Positions 7,473-13,362 of a DNA stretch of 16,501 nucleotides are shown piece after piece. Below the pieces are notes generated by a model. That model made no database searches, was not told where the DNA came from, and saw only the letters and a program-made list of their open reading frames with translations. Every line of letters begins with the position of its first letter. Position 1 is the first letter of the stretch. This DNA is from an uncultured Eubacteriales bacterium (GTDB taxonomy: Bacteria; Bacillota_A; Clostridia; Oscillospirales; CAG-272), in contig USKS01000008.1 of assembly GCA_900555345.1 (NCBI GenBank), positions 1-16,501 on the forward strand, in the 5' to 3' direction. Made by a program: the position numbers and the translations under genes.

Positions 7473-7489
7473 GCGCGGCACTGCCGCGC
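7473..7489 (-). other. GC-rich intergenic hairpin upstream of the phosphohexomutase gene
   Basis: A perfect 7-bp inverted repeat, GCGCGGC/GCCGCGC, with a three-base loop lies between the PheA/ACT-like stop and the phosphohexomutase binding site (about 7469-7462). No T-run follows on either strand, so it is not a canonical terminator. It could set transcript ends or stability. Confidence 0.6.
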
Positions 7490-7511
7490 GGATTATTACG
7501 TGGTATATGAT

Positions 7512-8336
7512 TCAGAAAAGTCCCATAAGCGTATGAGACGGCAGCACCGCATCAAGGAAAAACGGTATGCGGCTCATATCGCCGTCACCTTTTACGCACA
7601 CTGTGAATTCGGTGGTGTCCTGCGAGTATCTGTCGGGGAAGCTGTATATAAGAGGAACGGCAAAGCCGCAGTCCGTAAATGCTTTCAGCAAGTCAGCAAG
7701 AACTGTGCCGTTATCGTTAAAAGAGAACAGCACGCTCCCGAAGGTACGCTCCGGCAAGCATATGTCCCGCGAGAGCAAGGCGAAATACGTTGCGCCATCG
7801 CGTCCCGCGATACTTACGGGCATGCATTTGCACACTTTCAGATCATATGCTTTGACAAGCCGAAAGAACGAGGGGTAATACCCATCCTCCGCCGTGCAGA
7901 CCGGCAGTATGCAAAAGTCAGCCTTTTCGTAAAATACTGCTTCGCACACGCTTCTCAGATCACTGTACAGGTCTGCGCGCGCATCGGGGCAAAGAATTTC
8001 GGCAGCTGCCTTTGAAAGGGAATTGTCCGTGCGCGCAGTCGTGTCCGCCGACAAAATCACGGGGAAATTCGCCGCGTCCGCAACGTTCTCACTTTTTAAG
8101 CGTTTGCAGAAATCAAGAAAATCTGCTGATATAATATCGCTGCCGAAAATGTCGGAGAATATGTCGCGCACCGCGGTAGCGGTAAGCGTTGCACCGTTTT
8201 TTGACAATTGCAGTTCAAGCTCCGCGATCTGGCATGAACGTATGGCATCACCGTCGGCGTATGCTTTTTCGGCAATTGCCGTATTTTGTTTTATAACGTC
8301 CGTTTCGGCTGATGCCTTATATGGCGTATCCGTCAT
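7512..8336 (-). CDS. Uncharacterised protein, possibly a degenerate prephenate dehydratase/ACT-domain protein
   Basis: This 274-residue protein is not securely recognised. Residues about 10-80 are mostly helical. Residues 132-190 resemble the second half of the prephenate dehydratase domain: ADFCILPV (139-146) in place of ADYGVxPIENS, LVKAYDLKVCK (160-170), and ATYFALLSR (182-190) in the place of the catalytic TRF segment. The threonine is kept and the arginine is replaced by tyrosine. Residues about 200-258 (GSVLFSFNDNGTVLADLLKA at 200-219) resemble an ACT fold, the regulatory domain that follows in PheA. The ENS motif is lost, so dehydratase activity is unlikely. An amino-acid-sensing or scaffold role would be a guess. 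ATG 8336 overlaps the htpG TGA (ATGA, 8336-8333), implying translational coupling to the chaperone. The CDS is certain; the fold assignment is an inference from pattern only. Confidence 0.6.
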   Translation of the reverse strand: MTDTPYKASAETDVIKQNTAIAEKAYADGDAIRSCQIAELELQLSKNGATLTATAVRDIFSDIFGSDIISADFLDFCKRLKSENVADAANFPVILSADTTARTDNSLSKAAAEILCPDARADLYSDLRSVCEAVFYEKADFCILPVCTAEDGYYPSFFRLVKAYDLKVCKCMPVSIAGRDGATYFALLSRDICLPERTFGSVLFSFNDNGTVLADLLKAFTDCGFAVPLIYSFPDRYSQDTTEFTVCVKGDGDMSRIPFFLDAVLPSHTLMGLF

Positions 8337-10171
8337 ATCATTCCGAGCACACGGTAGCTGTCCGCAAGAAAGGCGCGAAGCTTTTCAGGGTCCATTTTGT
8401 TCTGGGTTATAAGGCACAGATCGTATATCTGCTTTGCCACAAGCGCCGCTTTCTCGCCGTCCATATCCGGCAGCGCCCGAACTGTGGGGCACGCTGTGTT
8501 CAGTATAAGCTTTGATTGGGTGGGGAAGGAAGGAGCCGCACCGCCGACGCTGTAGAACTTCATCATGTCCTCCATACGTCTCGATTCCTCGCTGACATTG
8601 AGTACGGCGGGCAGCGTTTCGTCCTTCAGCGCCTCAAATACGACTTCAGTTCCTTCGGGAACGATCTTTTTGAATATGTCGGCAACGCCGTCAATAGTTT
8701 CGCTGCCGTCGCCCTTCATGGAATCCGCCAGCTCCGAGTCAACACGGCAGAATTTAACGCCGTCGCGAACGCTCTCAACCAGCTGAGCAAACTGTGTATC
8801 TATAATGTGCCTGAGAAGAAGGATCGTTATGCCCTCATTCTCAAACATCTGTATATATCCCGCCTGAGCGGTCTCGTCCGAGGCGTAGTATACCTTTTTG
8901 CCCTGCGACTCAGGCGCGCCGTCAAGGTATTCGTCCAGCGTGCAGAAGCCGCCGCCGCATTTCTGCATGAGAATGCAGGAGGAAACTCTGTCATAGAACT
9001 TTCTGTCCTTGAGGGAGCCGTACTCCACAAAAGTGCGGATGTCGTTCCACTTTTCCTCAAAGGCGGCTCTGTCGTCGCGGAACATGGCTGAAAGCTTGTC
9101 CGAAACTTTCTTTACGATATGATTTGCGATCTTTGTTACATAACCGCTGTTCTGCAGATAGCTTCTGGAGACGTTCAGCGGCAGCTCGGGGCAGTCGAGA
9201 ACGCCTTTCAGCATGAGCAGATACTCGGGAATTACCTCTTTGATATTGTCGGCTACGAATACCTGATTATAATAAAGCTTTACCTGACCCTCGATCGAGT
9301 CGAACTCCGAATTTATCTTGGGGAAGTACAGAATTCCGCGGAAATTCAGAGGATAGTCAGCCTTGAGATGTATCCAGAACAGCGGCTCGCGGTAGTCGTG
9401 AAAGACCTTATGATAAAAATCTTTGTATTCTTCGTCCGTGCAGTCGGAGGGATTCTTCAGCCACAGAGGATGGGTGTCGTTGACGGGCTCGTCTTTCTTT
9501 TCACCGTCCTCGCCCGCGTCCTCTTTGCCTATCTCCTCAAAATATATCTCAACAGGCATAAACGCGCAGTATTTGTCCAATACACCTCTGAGGGCGGAGG
9601 CGTCGAGATACTCCTCGCCTTCGTCGCTTATGTGCATAACTACGGACGTTCCGCGCTCGGGCGCGTCGGCATAGTCCGTTTCGATAACGTACGAACCCGC
9701 GTCGTCGCAGGTCATTTTAACGCCGGGCGCGCCGCTGTAGGAGCGGGTAATGACATCGACTTTGGAGCTTACCATGAAAGCAGAGTAAAATCCGAGGCCG
9801 AAATGTCCGATAATACCGGAGTCCGCACCGCTGTCGCCGTCGTATTTCTGAATAAAATCAAGCGCGCCGGAGAGAGCTATCTGACAGATATACTTCTGAA
9901 CCTCTTCCTCAGTCATGCCGATACCGTTATCGGTGACCGTTATGGTACGGGCATCCTTGTCGAGCTCAACGCTTACCTTAAAGCCCTCATCGGGGATATC
10001 GCGCGCGCCGTCCTCACCGAGAGAGATGAGCCTGCGGAGCTTTGTGACCGCGTCGCACGCATTGGAAACGATCTCTCTCAAAAATATTTCTTTTTCCGAA
10101 TACAGCCATTTTTTGATGACAGGGAATATGTGATCGACCTCAACGCCGATCCCGCCTTTGATCTCTGACAT
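8333..10171 (-). CDS. htpG: Molecular chaperone HtpG (Hsp90)
   Basis: This 612-residue Hsp90 is the usual bacterial length. The GHKL ATPase domain is clear: the catalytic/ATP-contacting EIVSNACDA (33-41) with E33 and N37, TVTDNGIGMT (78-87) with D81 binding adenine, IALSGALDF (98-106), and the lid/glycine loop GHFGLGFYSAFMVS (122-135). The middle domain includes LPLNVSRSYLQ-type sequence, which is very characteristic of HtpG. It acts as a cytosolic ATP-dependent dimeric chaperone. The start ATG 10171 follows AAGGTGA. It has its own sigma-A-type promoter. No CIRCE inverted repeat (TTAGCACTC-N9-GAGTGCTAA) was seen upstream, so HrcA control is not supported. It overlaps the next gene by four bases. 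Confidence 0.98.
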   Translation of the reverse strand: MSEIKGGIGVEVDHIFPVIKKWLYSEKEIFLREIVSNACDAVTKLRRLISLGEDGARDIPDEGFKVSVELDKDARTITVTDNGIGMTEEEVQKYICQIALSGALDFIQKYDGDSGADSGIIGHFGLGFYSAFMVSSKVDVITRSYSGAPGVKMTCDDAGSYVIETDYADAPERGTSVVMHISDEGEEYLDASALRGVLDKYCAFMPVEIYFEEIGKEDAGEDGEKKDEPVNDTHPLWLKNPSDCTDEEYKDFYHKVFHDYREPLFWIHLKADYPLNFRGILYFPKINSEFDSIEGQVKLYYNQVFVADNIKEVIPEYLLMLKGVLDCPELPLNVSRSYLQNSGYVTKIANHIVKKVSDKLSAMFRDDRAAFEEKWNDIRTFVEYGSLKDRKFYDRVSSCILMQKCGGGFCTLDEYLDGAPESQGKKVYYASDETAQAGYIQMFENEGITILLLRHIIDTQFAQLVESVRDGVKFCRVDSELADSMKGDGSETIDGVADIFKKIVPEGTEVVFEALKDETLPAVLNVSEESRRMEDMMKFYSVGGAAPSFPTQSKLILNTACPTVRALPDMDGEKAALVAKQIYDLCLITQNKMDPEKLRAFLADSYRVLGMI

Positions 10172-10201
10172 AATATCACCTTCTGTTTTATAATTCCTCG
10201 G

Positions 10202-10221
10202 CTGTCCGATAAACGGGACAG
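10202..10221 (-). other. Hairpin in the htpG leader
   Basis: A 6-bp inverted repeat, CTGTCC/GGACAG, with an eight-base loop lies between the promoter and the htpG start. It is about 30 bases upstream of the ATG and does not cover the ribosome binding site. Significance unknown. Confidence 0.4.
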
Positions 10222-10248
10222 TGTAATGTTCTGTATTTTGCGTCTAAT

Positions 10249-10277
10249 ATTTTAACGCCGAAGCCGCATTTTGTCAA
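10249..10277 (-). promoter_or_regulatory. htpG: Sigma-A-type promoter of htpG
   Basis: On the minus strand, a perfect TTGACA (10277-10272) and TAAAAT (10254-10249) are separated by 17 bases. The predicted start near 10242 leaves a leader of about 70 bases containing one small hairpin. Housekeeping consensus and absence of CIRCE suggest basal expression or control by something other than HrcA. Confidence 0.82.
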
Positions 10278-10366
10278 TGCCGCGCGGCGAAAATAAAGTC
10301 TCGTTATAATGTGCGCCCCGTGTTCTCATTGCTTTTTGGGGCGGTTTTGCAAGTCTTTCGCGCGTC

Positions 10367-10798
10367 TCAGCGCCTGTGGCGGGACTTTCTGCGCGCTTTG
10401 CCGCTTTCCCGCCGCGCGGCGATCGCGTGGGAGCAAAGCCCCGCGGCAAACGACAGTGCCGGCAGGAGCAGCAGCATTACCGTATATATGCCGACTCCGT
10501 AGCCCCGGACATCCTCGGGGCGGAAAGCCGATGCGATAAGGATCGTTCCGAGTATCAGCGCGCCGACCGCAGCCGACGGCCATACGGTCTCGCTTTTCGC
10601 GCATGACGCGGCGCCCGCCGCTATCGTCGCGCAGTAAAGCGCCGCGACACCGAAGATCTTAACGGCGCTGCCGGGATCGTCACAGGCATAGGCGCACACG
10701 GCGCCGACAAGAACAAAAACTGCCGCGGCAATGAAGAAAACGGCGGTGCCGAGCACAAAGCATTTCAAAAATGAAGGGCGTGTCTTTTCGTGTGTCAT
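10367..10798 (-). CDS. Small four-helix membrane protein, TIGR04086-like
   Basis: This 143-residue protein has four predicted membrane helices at about residues 12-36, 45-66, 74-91 and 100-123. Its C-terminal tail is strongly basic (RRESGKARRKSRHRR). Size, topology and position directly after yajC match the TIGR04086 family of Clostridial membrane proteins, whose function is unknown. The start chosen is ATG 10798 because GGAGG lies six bases upstream; the in-frame TTG at 10813 would sit upstream of that binding site. The binding site is buried in the 3' arm of the terminator-like hairpin that follows yajC, so expression probably depends on read-through and hairpin opening. The SCIFF peptide/maturase genes I recall near this family in other Clostridia are not seen here. 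No convincing terminator follows. Confidence 0.72.
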   Translation of the reverse strand: MTHEKTRPSFLKCFVLGTAVFFIAAAVFVLVGAVCAYACDDPGSAVKIFGVAALYCATIAAGAASCAKSETVWPSAAVGALILGTILIASAFRPEDVRGYGVGIYTVMLLLLPALSFAAGLCSHAIAARRESGKARRKSRHRR

Positions 10799-10840
10799 AA
10801 AAAACCTCCGCAATACCTTTACTAAAAGATATTGCGGAGG
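10799..10840 (-). terminator. Intrinsic terminator after yajC that contains the next gene's ribosome binding site
   Basis: On the minus strand, CCTCCGCAATA (10840-10830) pairs with TATTGCGGAGG (10815-10805). The intervening bases pair further through a T-G wobble and CTTT/AAAG, giving about 16 continuous pairs and a TAGT loop. Six T residues follow (10804-10799), and the ATG of the TIGR04086-like gene begins at the very next base. The GGAGG at 10809-10805 is both the stem base and the ribosome binding site. The hairpin begins 15 bases after the yajC stop. Confidence 0.9.
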
Positions 10841-10855
10841 CTTTGTAAGTATTAC

Positions 10856-11194
10856 TTATTTCTCGCTTGCTTTAACGTCTACCTTGCTGATAGCACTCTT
10901 GAGTATGCGGATACGGCAGTGATCCTTGCTGGTCTCGATGACGCAGGTCTCGTCCTTGATGGAAACGACTTCGCCGATAATGCCGCCGATGGTGGTGACT
11001 TCGTCACCGACCGCAAGGCTGTTTTTCATTTCGGCAGCTTCTTTTTCCTGCTTCTTCTGGGGTCTGTAAAGGAAGAAATAGAAGATGGCGATCATGGCAA
11101 CAACGAGAAGGATAGTGCCGCCGTACTTGGTCATGAATCCCATGAATCCGCCGGTTGCGGCCTCTGTGGAAAGAAAAGTATTGATAAAGTTCAT
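10856..11194 (-). CDS. yajC: Preprotein translocase subunit YajC
   Basis: This 112-residue protein is the typical YajC length. It has one N-terminal transmembrane helix (about 26-43), followed by the family signature FYFFLYRPQKKQEKE (38-52) and the soluble GDEVTTIGGIIGEVVSI (63-79). YajC is the small accessory partner of SecDF in the SecYEG translocon. The start ATG 11194 is preceded by GGAGG seven bases upstream and by its own promoter. No secD/secF or tgt gene lies next to it here; the neighbours are a TIGR04086-like gene downstream and an unrelated terminator upstream, so this is a small independent unit. Confidence 0.97.
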   Translation of the reverse strand: MNFINTFLSTEAATGGFMGFMTKYGGTILLVVAMIAIFYFFLYRPQKKQEKEAAEMKNSLAVGDEVTTIGGIIGEVVSIKDETCVIETSKDHCRIRILKSAISKVDVKASEK

Positions 11195-11222
11195 ATTGAC
11201 CTCCGAATAATAATGTACAAGT

Positions 11223-11251
11223 ATTATATATCATCCGCGCGTGATAATCAA
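11223..11251 (-). promoter_or_regulatory. yajC: Sigma-A-type promoter of yajC
   Basis: On the minus strand, TTGATT (11251-11246) and TATAAT (11228-11223) are separated by 17 bases. The predicted transcription start is about 20 bases upstream of the ATG at 11194, giving a short leader that includes the GGAGG binding site. Confidence 0.78.
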
Positions 11252-11335
11252 GTGGTTTGAAAAAATTAACAAAATACCGTACGCAGCTTTTTCTCCGCGC
11301 GGCTGTCGGGATACACGGCGCAGCCGATCAATTAT

Positions 11336-11389
11336 AAAAAACCGCCGCCGTCGGAGAGCCTGAAATCCCAGAGCGTCTCCATCGGCGGC
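11336..11389 (-). terminator. Rho-independent terminator after the DUF378 gene
   Basis: On the minus strand, GCCGCCG-AT-GGAGA (11389-11376) pairs with TCTCC-GA-CGGCGGC (11357-11344) across a two-base internal mismatch, with an 18-base loop. The stem continues into TTTTTT (11341-11336). It closes the HAD/DUF378 transcript ahead of the yajC promoter. Confidence 0.85.
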
Positions 11390-11397
11390 AGCTTTTC

Positions 11398-11422
11398 GCT
11401 TCGGCGCAAAATGCGGCGAAGC
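11398..11422 (-). other. Second hairpin between the DUF378 stop and its terminator
   Basis: GCTTCG/CGAAGC forms 6 bp, then one mismatch and about 4 more pairs, with a short loop. It lies 15 bases after the stop codon and just ahead of the main terminator. No T-run follows, so it may be a transcript-stability structure or chance in GC-rich sequence. Confidence 0.45.
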
Positions 11423-11437
11423 ATGGGCGGCAGAGCC

Positions 11438-11650
11438 TTATTCGCTGTAGCTCGACGCTTCGCGCTTTCTGAACAGAAGCGAGATGCACCAGAGTCCCGC
11501 GAGTGCAACAAGAGTGTATATGCCCCTTGCTATCACCGAATCCTGACCCTGGCAGATCCACGCGACTATATCAAAGCGGAAAAGACCGATGCTGCCCCAG
11601 TTGAGCGCTCCTATGATAACGAGTATCATAGCAATTCTGTCCATTACCAT
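11438..11650 (-). CDS. DUF378 family small membrane protein (YuzA-like)
   Basis: This 70-residue protein has two hydrophobic helices, about 7-23 and 42-60. The first carries the family signature IIGALNWGSIGLFRFD (12-27), and the second half contains RGIYTLVALAGLW (42-54). DUF378 proteins are short integral membrane proteins of unknown function, common in Firmicutes and often near sporulation or stress genes. The start ATG 11650 follows AAAGGA 11 bases upstream; the second ATG, two codons on, is farther from the site. The gene lies 75 bases after the HAD phosphatase with no terminator between, so co-transcription is likely. It ends before a strong terminator. Confidence 0.9.
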   Translation of the reverse strand: MVMDRIAMILVIIGALNWGSIGLFRFDIVAWICQGQDSVIARGIYTLVALAGLWCISLLFRKREASSYSE

Positions 11651-11725
11651 ATAATTTCGTTTCCTTTCGGAATATTGAGGTGTATTTATATTGCCCCTCG
11701 TATATTTTGCCCGAAAAGCGAAAAT

Positions 11726-12388
11726 TTATTTACCGGCGTTCTGCCCGATAAAATCACAAACTCTGCGAACATCGTCAATGACAGGCGCACCGAGCGCTTC
11801 AAGACGGCTGCGGGACATAAATCCTCCGCTGTACAGTACACATCCGCAGCCTATGACGCGTGCGCATTCCAGATCGTGATCCGTGTCTCCCACAAACAGA
11901 GCATCCCGCAGCACTTCGGGATCCTTTGCCGCTACCCATTCTGCCGCTATGCCGAGCTTTCCCGCGGCATAAAAATCGTCCGAACCGAGAATTTCGTCAA
12001 AGCAGGCGAGGATGCCGATCTTTTCAAGCTGCGATCGCAAAAGATTTTTCTCGCAGGCGGAAAGCACTATCTGGCGAACACCCATACCGCTTAGCTTTTT
12101 TACGGTCTCGGGCGCGCCTTCTACTGCAGGAGAGAAAAATTTTTTCTCGTCGTACAGCTTTACCCATTCGTCTGCCGGAACGGTAAACGGCTCTTTTTCA
12201 AAATCAAATCCCAGCCGTCTGTAATATTCTTCGACGGGGAATGTGAATATATTCTGAAACTCTTCTTTGCTTTGCACCGTTTTCAGCCCGCGGCGGCTGA
12301 GCACCGTGTTTATGGCTTCAATGCTTATGCCGGTGTCGTCGAGCAGAGTTCCGTTGAAATCCCATATTACAAGGGAGGTCTTTTTCAT
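11726..12388 (-). CDS. HAD-superfamily hydrolase, phosphoglycolate phosphatase-like
   Basis: This 220-residue protein is typical of class I HAD phosphatases with an alpha-helical cap. Motif I is IWDFNGTLLDD (8-18) with nucleophile D10. The usual second aspartate is asparagine (N12), as in the known IWDxNGTLLDD subgroup. Motif II is IVLSAC (107-112) with S110; motif III is near K144. Motif IV is VGDTDHDLECA (166-176), whose D168 and D172 are acidic metal-ligand candidates. The cap spans about 20-85. Substrate is unknown; phosphoglycolate or another small phosphoester is a family-level guess. The start ATG 12388 follows GGAGG seven bases upstream, with a good promoter about 40 bases farther out. 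It is divergent from sigK and followed by DUF378. Confidence 0.9.
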   Translation of the reverse strand: MKKTSLVIWDFNGTLLDDTGISIEAINTVLSRRGLKTVQSKEEFQNIFTFPVEEYYRRLGFDFEKEPFTVPADEWVKLYDEKKFFSPAVEGAPETVKKLSGMGVRQIVLSACEKNLLRSQLEKIGILACFDEILGSDDFYAAGKLGIAAEWVAAKDPEVLRDALFVGDTDHDLECARVIGCGCVLYSGGFMSRSRLEALGAPVIDDVRRVCDFIGQNAGK

Positions 12389-12426
12389 GTATCTGCCTCC
12401 TTCATACGAAAAATGTCTTTTCGCTT

Positions 12427-12455
12427 ATTTTACATCATAGTGTGCGCGGGGTCAA
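12427..12455 (-). promoter_or_regulatory. Sigma-A-type promoter of the HAD/DUF378 unit
   Basis: On the minus strand, TTGACC (12455-12450) and TAAAAT (12432-12427) are separated by 17 bases. It lies in the 127-base divergent region shared with sigK. Confidence 0.75.
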
Positions 12456-12515
12456 GCCGTTGTGCATATATTCTGTTAGTAGGGTGCAATAATACGAAAA
12501 ATTAAAGGTGGCTGT

Positions 12516-13214
12516 ATGGAAACACTGTATATGATACTTGCGCTGCTGTCCGCGGCTATGCTGAGCGCCGACACCGCACAGAATTTTCCCGAAGCGCTTT
12601 CGAGAAAAGAAGAGAGCGAATGCCTTCGTCGAATGCGCGACGGGGACGATGCCGCCCGCGAGACGCTTATAGTGCACAATCTCCGCCTTGTGGCGCATAT
12701 TGTCAGAAAATATTATTCCGCACGCAGCGACTCGCAGGACGATCTCATATCCATCGGCACGGTGGGACTTATAAAAGCAGTGGATTCCTTTGACTGCGAA
12801 AACGGAACGCGTTTTGCGACCTACGGTGCAAAGTGTATTCAGAATGAAATACTCATGTACTTCAGATCAAAGAAAAAGGTGCAGAACGATGTTTCAATTT
12901 TTGAAACTATCGACACCGACCGCGACGGCAATCCGCTTACATATATGGACGTTATACGCTGCGAGGATACCATAGCCGACGATCTGCATCTGAAAATGAG
13001 AGTCGGGGCGGCGCTTGAATACATAAACTCAGGGCTCGGCAAAAGGGAAAAGGAGATCATAATAATGCGCTACGGGCTTGACGGCAAGCGGGCGCTTACC
13101 CAGCGTGAGACTGCCGAGCGTCTGGGAATTTCACGTTCGTATGTTTCGAGAATAGAAAATAATGCACTGCGTGAGATAAACAAACACATGAAGGACTGCG
13201 GTTTCTCACTTTAG
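12516..13214 (+). CDS. sigK: RNA polymerase sporulation sigma factor, sigma-K (pro-form)
   Basis: This 232-residue sigma-70 family protein is close to sigma-K. Residues 1-20 are a hydrophobic segment (METLYMILAL onward) preceding NFPEALS (23-29), which aligns with the junction of the SpoIVFB-cleaved pro-sequence and NAFPQPLS in Bacillus pro-sigma-K. Region 2 contains NLRLVAHIVRKY (55-66), DLISIGTVGLIKAVDSFD (76-93) and CIQNEILMYFRS (107-118). Region 4.2 is TQRETAERLGISRSYVSRIE (195-214). Sigma-K directs late mother-cell transcription (coat, cortex) in endospore formers. The reading frame is intact, with no skin-type insertion. The start ATG 12516 follows AAAGGTGG. No strong sigma-A or sigma-E promoter is evident. 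It is divergent from the HAD gene. I saw no clear terminator after it. Confidence 0.93.
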   Translation: METLYMILALLSAAMLSADTAQNFPEALSRKEESECLRRMRDGDDAARETLIVHNLRLVAHIVRKYYSARSDSQDDLISIGTVGLIKAVDSFDCENGTRFATYGAKCIQNEILMYFRSKKKVQNDVSIFETIDTDRDGNPLTYMDVIRCEDTIADDLHLKMRVGAALEYINSGLGKREKEIIIMRYGLDGKRALTQRETAERLGISRSYVSRIENNALREINKHMKDCGFSL

Positions 13215-13296
13215 AGAGGTAAAACGCGGCGGCGCAAAAGAGTACATAATGCCCAAAAACGGCAGCCGTATATCCGCAAATATATCATCTCAACTA

Positions 13297-13325
13297 TTGA
13301 TTTGAACAAAATTATATGATATTAT
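13297..13325 (+). promoter_or_regulatory. Promoter of the CapA-family operon
   Basis: TTGATT (13297-13302) and TATTAT (13320-13325) are separated by 17 bases. An overlapping alternative, TTGAAC (13302-13307) with TATATA (13325-13330), also has 17-base spacing. The region 13280-13345 is extremely AT-rich compared with its surroundings. Confidence 0.7.
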
Positions 13326-13345
13326 ATATATAAATATTGTATATT

Positions 13346-13362
13346 GGAGGATTATGGCTTGA
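13346..13362 (+). promoter_or_regulatory. Ribosome binding site and overlapping start signals of the CapA-family gene
   Basis: GGAGG (13346-13350) is followed eight bases later by TTG (13359-13361), the start that yields a proper lipoprotein signal peptide. Between them, ATG at 13354-13356 opens a two-codon frame, ATG GCT TGA, whose stop (13360-13362) overlaps the TTG. Confidence 0.7.

Noticed and set aside
10172..10277. CIRCE (HrcA operator) upstream of htpG
   Set aside because: Searched for TTAGCACTC-N9-GAGTGCTAA or a near match by eye; only an unrelated 6-bp CTGTCC/GGACAG repeat is present.
10315..10348. Inverted repeat GCGCCCC/GGGGCG followed by TTTT on the plus strand, as a terminator
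   Set aside because: The loop is about 18 bases, the T-run is short, and no plus-strand gene ends there. In the minus orientation no T-run follows, so it was not called for the TIGR04086-like gene.
10279..10420. Repeated palindrome GCCGCGCGGC (10279-10288 and 10411-10420)
   Set aside because: Two copies of a short GC-only palindrome are expected in this sequence, one lies inside a coding region, and there is no consistent spacing or context.
11297..11329. CGGCTG/CAGCCG inverted repeat between the DUF378 terminator and the yajC promoter
   Set aside because: Six pairs with a 15-base loop and no T-run or regulatory context; not distinguishable from chance.
12464..12496. Possible sigma-E-type promoter for sigK (GCATATA, then CAATAATAC)
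   Set aside because: The -35-like half is passable, but no CATACAnT-like -10 lies at 13-15 bases; the match is too weak to annotate.
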